Source of the DNA: Cyanobium sp. NIES-981
GTDB taxonomy: Bacteria > Cyanobacteriota > Cyanobacteriia > PCC-6307 > Cyanobiaceae
Reading direction: 5' to 3'
Assembly (NCBI GenBank): GCA_945907085.1
Contig: CAMDSS010000088.1
Location: 1 to 7,703, forward strand
DNA: 7,703 nt
Positions 5,681-7,703 of the stretch are shown in pieces (position 1 is the first letter of the stretch; the number at the start of each line of letters is the position of its first letter). The notes below the pieces were generated by a model. The model was given only the letters and a program-made list of their open reading frames with translations, did not search any database and was not told where the DNA came from. The translations under genes were made by a program, and so were the position numbers.

Positions 5681-7174
5681 GTGGAAACCCTCACCCCGCT
5701 AGCGCCAGAAAGCCAAGCCAAGGCCAGCCAAAACGAGGCCAGCCAGAGCAATGGTGTGGGGCCAAGTGCCCTGGACCTGCGCCGGTTGCGACGATCGGCC
5801 AAACGGCCCGTTTGGAAGCGCAAACGCTCCCTCATCGTGGCCATTCCCGCGGGGGTCTTGGTCTTCCTGGTGGCCATTGCTCCACCCTTGCCAGAGGCCA
5901 AGCGCCAGGGGGGGGCACCGCTCGTCACCGCCGCCGATGGCCTGCCCTTTCGCTATCTCCCCGATAGCGAAACCTACGCCTTGGATTTTGATCCCCGGGC
6001 GGTAAAGATTGATTTGTTGGAGGGTTGGGACAAGGAGCAACAGGCCTTTAACGACCGCTCGGCCTTGGCCTTTTTCTCGGGGCCGATGTACGAGCGCCAG
6101 GTTGATGGCCTGGGGAAGGAGACCACGGTTCCCCTGGGAGATATCAAATTTGGCGACCGCATCTGGCGGGGCCGCAACCGCACGGCGGCTCGCCAACGGG
6201 CCTTTATGGGCATCCGCCACGACGGCAGCGTCAGTTTTGGTTACGGAGAACTAACCCCCGCCCGGGCCCAGGAATTCGAGTCGTTTGTGGGGGGGCTGCA
6301 CAGCCTCTACAACGACCTGGAACAGCCGCCTGCGGCCTACAAAGGGGCTTACAGCATCAGCATGGGGCAGCAGATCCGCTATTTCCTGCCCCGGATTCGC
6401 ATGGCCTACGGACTGCGTCCCGATGGCCGCATCGAGGTGTTGATGAGCCGAGATGGCCTCACCCTCGAGCAAACCCGAGACCTCGCCCGGCGCCGGGGCC
6501 TGCGGGCCGCCTATCTGCCCGATCACGCCTCAAAAAGCCGCTTCATCATCCCTGGGGTCAAGGGCTTCAGTGATGCCGATGCCAACTGGATCAGCGGTGG
6601 AGCCACCAGCTTTGTGCATGTGCCCTACCTGCTGCGGCTCAGTAGCCGCTCCTCGGCTTTGCAGGGCTCACTCCTGACCCAATTGGCCAGCGCCAGCGGC
6701 CCCCAGGGCTGCGGCAATCCTTTCCAGTGCGGCCAAACCCTGGGGGGGCAACTGGTGGATCGGGCCCTAGCCGGGTTCAACCGGCTGATGGAACGGGGCG
6801 TTGAACCCATCGCCCGGCTGATCTGGGCTCCCCGGGGCCGTGATGGTCAGAAACCTGGTGCCAATGCCCCCTTTCGAGAAACGCCGATCAGCGCCGATCC
6901 CCTGGCCCTTCAACAACGCCAAGAGGACGCGAACAAAGCCGGAGGCAATTCGGCCCCTGGGATCGACAGCCTGGGCCTACCGGCCGACTTGCCGGCCCCG
7001 CTGTTGCTCCCCAACGGGGCCCAACTCGACGCGCCTCCCATCCCCCCAACATCCAGCGAAGGCGATGGAGCAAGCCTGCCGGAGGGCAACCGAACGGAGA
7101 CGGACCCTGGCCCCACCGTGGGGGCCCCAAGCCCGGGAGCTCCACCACCGCCGGCCTTACCAGCGCCGCCTTAA
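5681..7174 (+). CDS. Membrane-anchored phosphodiester glycosidase-like (NAGPA/DUF2233-like) protein with Pro-rich tail
   Basis: The 497-residue product starts at GTG 5681; an in-frame TAA at 5669-5671 excludes longer forms. Residues 1-48 are polar and then basic (RRLRRSAKRPVWKRKR). A single transmembrane helix lies at about 50-69. I read residues about 95-320 as a divergent NAGPA/DUF2233-type domain. ALAFFSGPMYE (128-138), VPLGDIKFGD and RAFMGIRHDGSVSFG (173-187) occur in family order. The later YGLRPDGRIEVLMSRDGLTLEQTRDLARRRGLRAAYL (243-279) resembles the segment before the family's LDGGGSS motif. Here that motif is replaced by PDHASKSRF, so catalysis is doubtful. Cys344 and Cys350 could form a disulfide. 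Residues about 433-497 are proline-rich and disordered-looking. Basic residues before the helix suggest the large domain is outside the cytoplasm. The substrate is unknown, and the family call is pattern recognition only. Confidence 0.7.
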   Translation: METLTPLAPESQAKASQNEASQSNGVGPSALDLRRLRRSAKRPVWKRKRSLIVAIPAGVLVFLVAIAPPLPEAKRQGGAPLVTAADGLPFRYLPDSETYALDFDPRAVKIDLLEGWDKEQQAFNDRSALAFFSGPMYERQVDGLGKETTVPLGDIKFGDRIWRGRNRTAARQRAFMGIRHDGSVSFGYGELTPARAQEFESFVGGLHSLYNDLEQPPAAYKGAYSISMGQQIRYFLPRIRMAYGLRPDGRIEVLMSRDGLTLEQTRDLARRRGLRAAYLPDHASKSRFIIPGVKGFSDADANWISGGATSFVHVPYLLRLSSRSSALQGSLLTQLASASGPQGCGNPFQCGQTLGGQLVDRALAGFNRLMERGVEPIARLIWAPRGRDGQKPGANAPFRETPISADPLALQQRQEDANKAGGNSAPGIDSLGLPADLPAPLLLPNGAQLDAPPIPPTSSEGDGASLPEGNRTETDPGPTVGAPSPGAPPPPALPAPP

Positions 7175-7181
7175 CCCTGGG

Positions 7182-7646
7182 TCACCCCGCAGCGGCAAGG
7201 GCACGAACCACATCGCCCCGGGTCAGCACGCCCACGGGCTGTTTCTGGTCGTTGAGCGCATACAGGCGCTGGGTACTGCGCTCATGGAGCAATTTGGCGG
7301 CCGAAGGCAGGGACAGGTCGCTGCTGCAGGTGTGGGGCTGGTGGCTCATCACCTCGCCAACGGTGTTGCCCAAGACCTGGTGAACCTGTTTGTCCCACTG
7401 GAGGGGATTGCGTAGATAGATCACGGAATCCAGCAGCATCACGTAGGGGCCCGCATCGAATCCGCTTTCCCGCACCATGAGGTCTTGCTCGGTGAGTTCA
7501 CCCACCAGCACTCCGTCTCCATCCACCACAGGCAGGGCACTGATGTGGTGATCGCTCATCAGCTGAACGGCCTGTTGCAGGAGGCTGTCCGCCGTCACCG
7601 TCAGCACCGGGGCTGACATCACTGCGGAAACCGACTGTTGCACCAC
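7182..7646 (-). CDS. Two-CBS-domain protein (cyanobacterial type)
   Basis: The 154-residue product consists almost entirely of a CBS pair (Bateman module), which generally binds adenine nucleotides or related ligands as a regulatory sensor. CBS1 spans about 6-57 (VMSAPVLTV, ISALPVVDGDG, VGELTEQDLM). CBS2 spans about 95-150 (TVGEVMSHQPHTC, TQRLYAL, PVGVLTRGDVVRAL). Between them is an insert of roughly 37 residues (FDAGPYVMLLDSVIYLRNP and following) that I recall as typical of cyanobacterial and plastid members. No catalytic domain is attached, so it probably acts by binding another protein. The start is taken as GTG 7646. The frame stays open to the right window edge without any ATG, GTG or TTG, so an upstream start outside the window is possible but would add residues unlike the family. 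It converges on the preceding gene with a 7-base gap. Confidence 0.88.
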   Translation of the reverse strand: MVQQSVSAVMSAPVLTVTADSLLQQAVQLMSDHHISALPVVDGDGVLVGELTEQDLMVRESGFDAGPYVMLLDSVIYLRNPLQWDKQVHQVLGNTVGEVMSHQPHTCSSDLSLPSAAKLLHERSTQRLYALNDQKQPVGVLTRGDVVRALAAAG

Positions 7647-7703
7647 GGGCCAAGTTGCTGAACTGCAGGCATTCTGGGGCCGAGCCTGGGCAATTGAATG
7701 GGG

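Noticed and set aside
5699..6220. 173-codon minus-strand frame opposite the 497-residue gene
   Set aside because: It mirrors the coding frame, has no recognisable motif and overlaps a well-supported membrane protein gene.
1..7703. HIP1 octamers (GCGATCGC), common in many cyanobacteria
   Set aside because: I scanned for them and saw none, only partial matches such as GATCGC. Their absence is normal for several picocyanobacterial lineages.
7647..7703. Extension of the CBS gene or another gene at the right edge
   Set aside because: The minus frame is open but has no start codon here, and the residues are unlike the family. Nothing else is readable in 57 bases.

Overview
The window looks like a chromosomal segment of a picocyanobacterium of the Synechococcus/Cyanobium group. 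The evidence is a Psb32 (photosystem II repair) gene, a typical cyanobacterial quinolinate synthase, a cyanobacterial-type two-CBS protein, high GC, very tight gene packing and frequent GTG/TTG starts. I see no tRNA, rRNA, CRISPR array, insertion sequence or phage structural gene.

Layout from left to right. The psb32 gene (+, 5' end outside the window) converges, with a 4-base gap, on a secreted lambda-R-like (GH104) muramidase gene (-) that carries a pentapeptide-repeat linker. After about 150 bases with a weak terminator-like hairpin come two minus-strand genes read as an overlapping pair: a calcineurin-like metallophosphoesterase followed by a GT-B glycosyltransferase-like protein. The metallophosphoesterase is divergent from nadA (+) across a gap that is only 43 bases if the best start codons are used. 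That gap is a mirror-image inverted repeat lying directly against both start codons. The nadA stop codon overlaps the stop of a convergent 27-codon membrane micro-ORF (-). A glutathione S-transferase gene (+) and a 497-residue membrane-anchored protein (+) follow. The latter resembles phosphodiester glycosidases (NAGPA/DUF2233) but lacks the expected catalytic motif. It converges, with a 7-base gap, on a two-CBS-domain gene (-) near the right edge.

The genes do not form one pathway. They are mostly independent housekeeping and conserved cyanobacterial genes: PSII repair, NAD synthesis, redox/detoxification, envelope or sugar metabolism and nucleotide sensing. The only clear co-transcribed unit is the metallophosphoesterase-glycosyltransferase pair. 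I found no convincing new multi-gene system. The most interesting points are the symmetric start region between the metallophosphoesterase and nadA, the repeat linker of the muramidase, the apparently degenerate glycosidase-like protein, and the membrane micro-ORF behind nadA.
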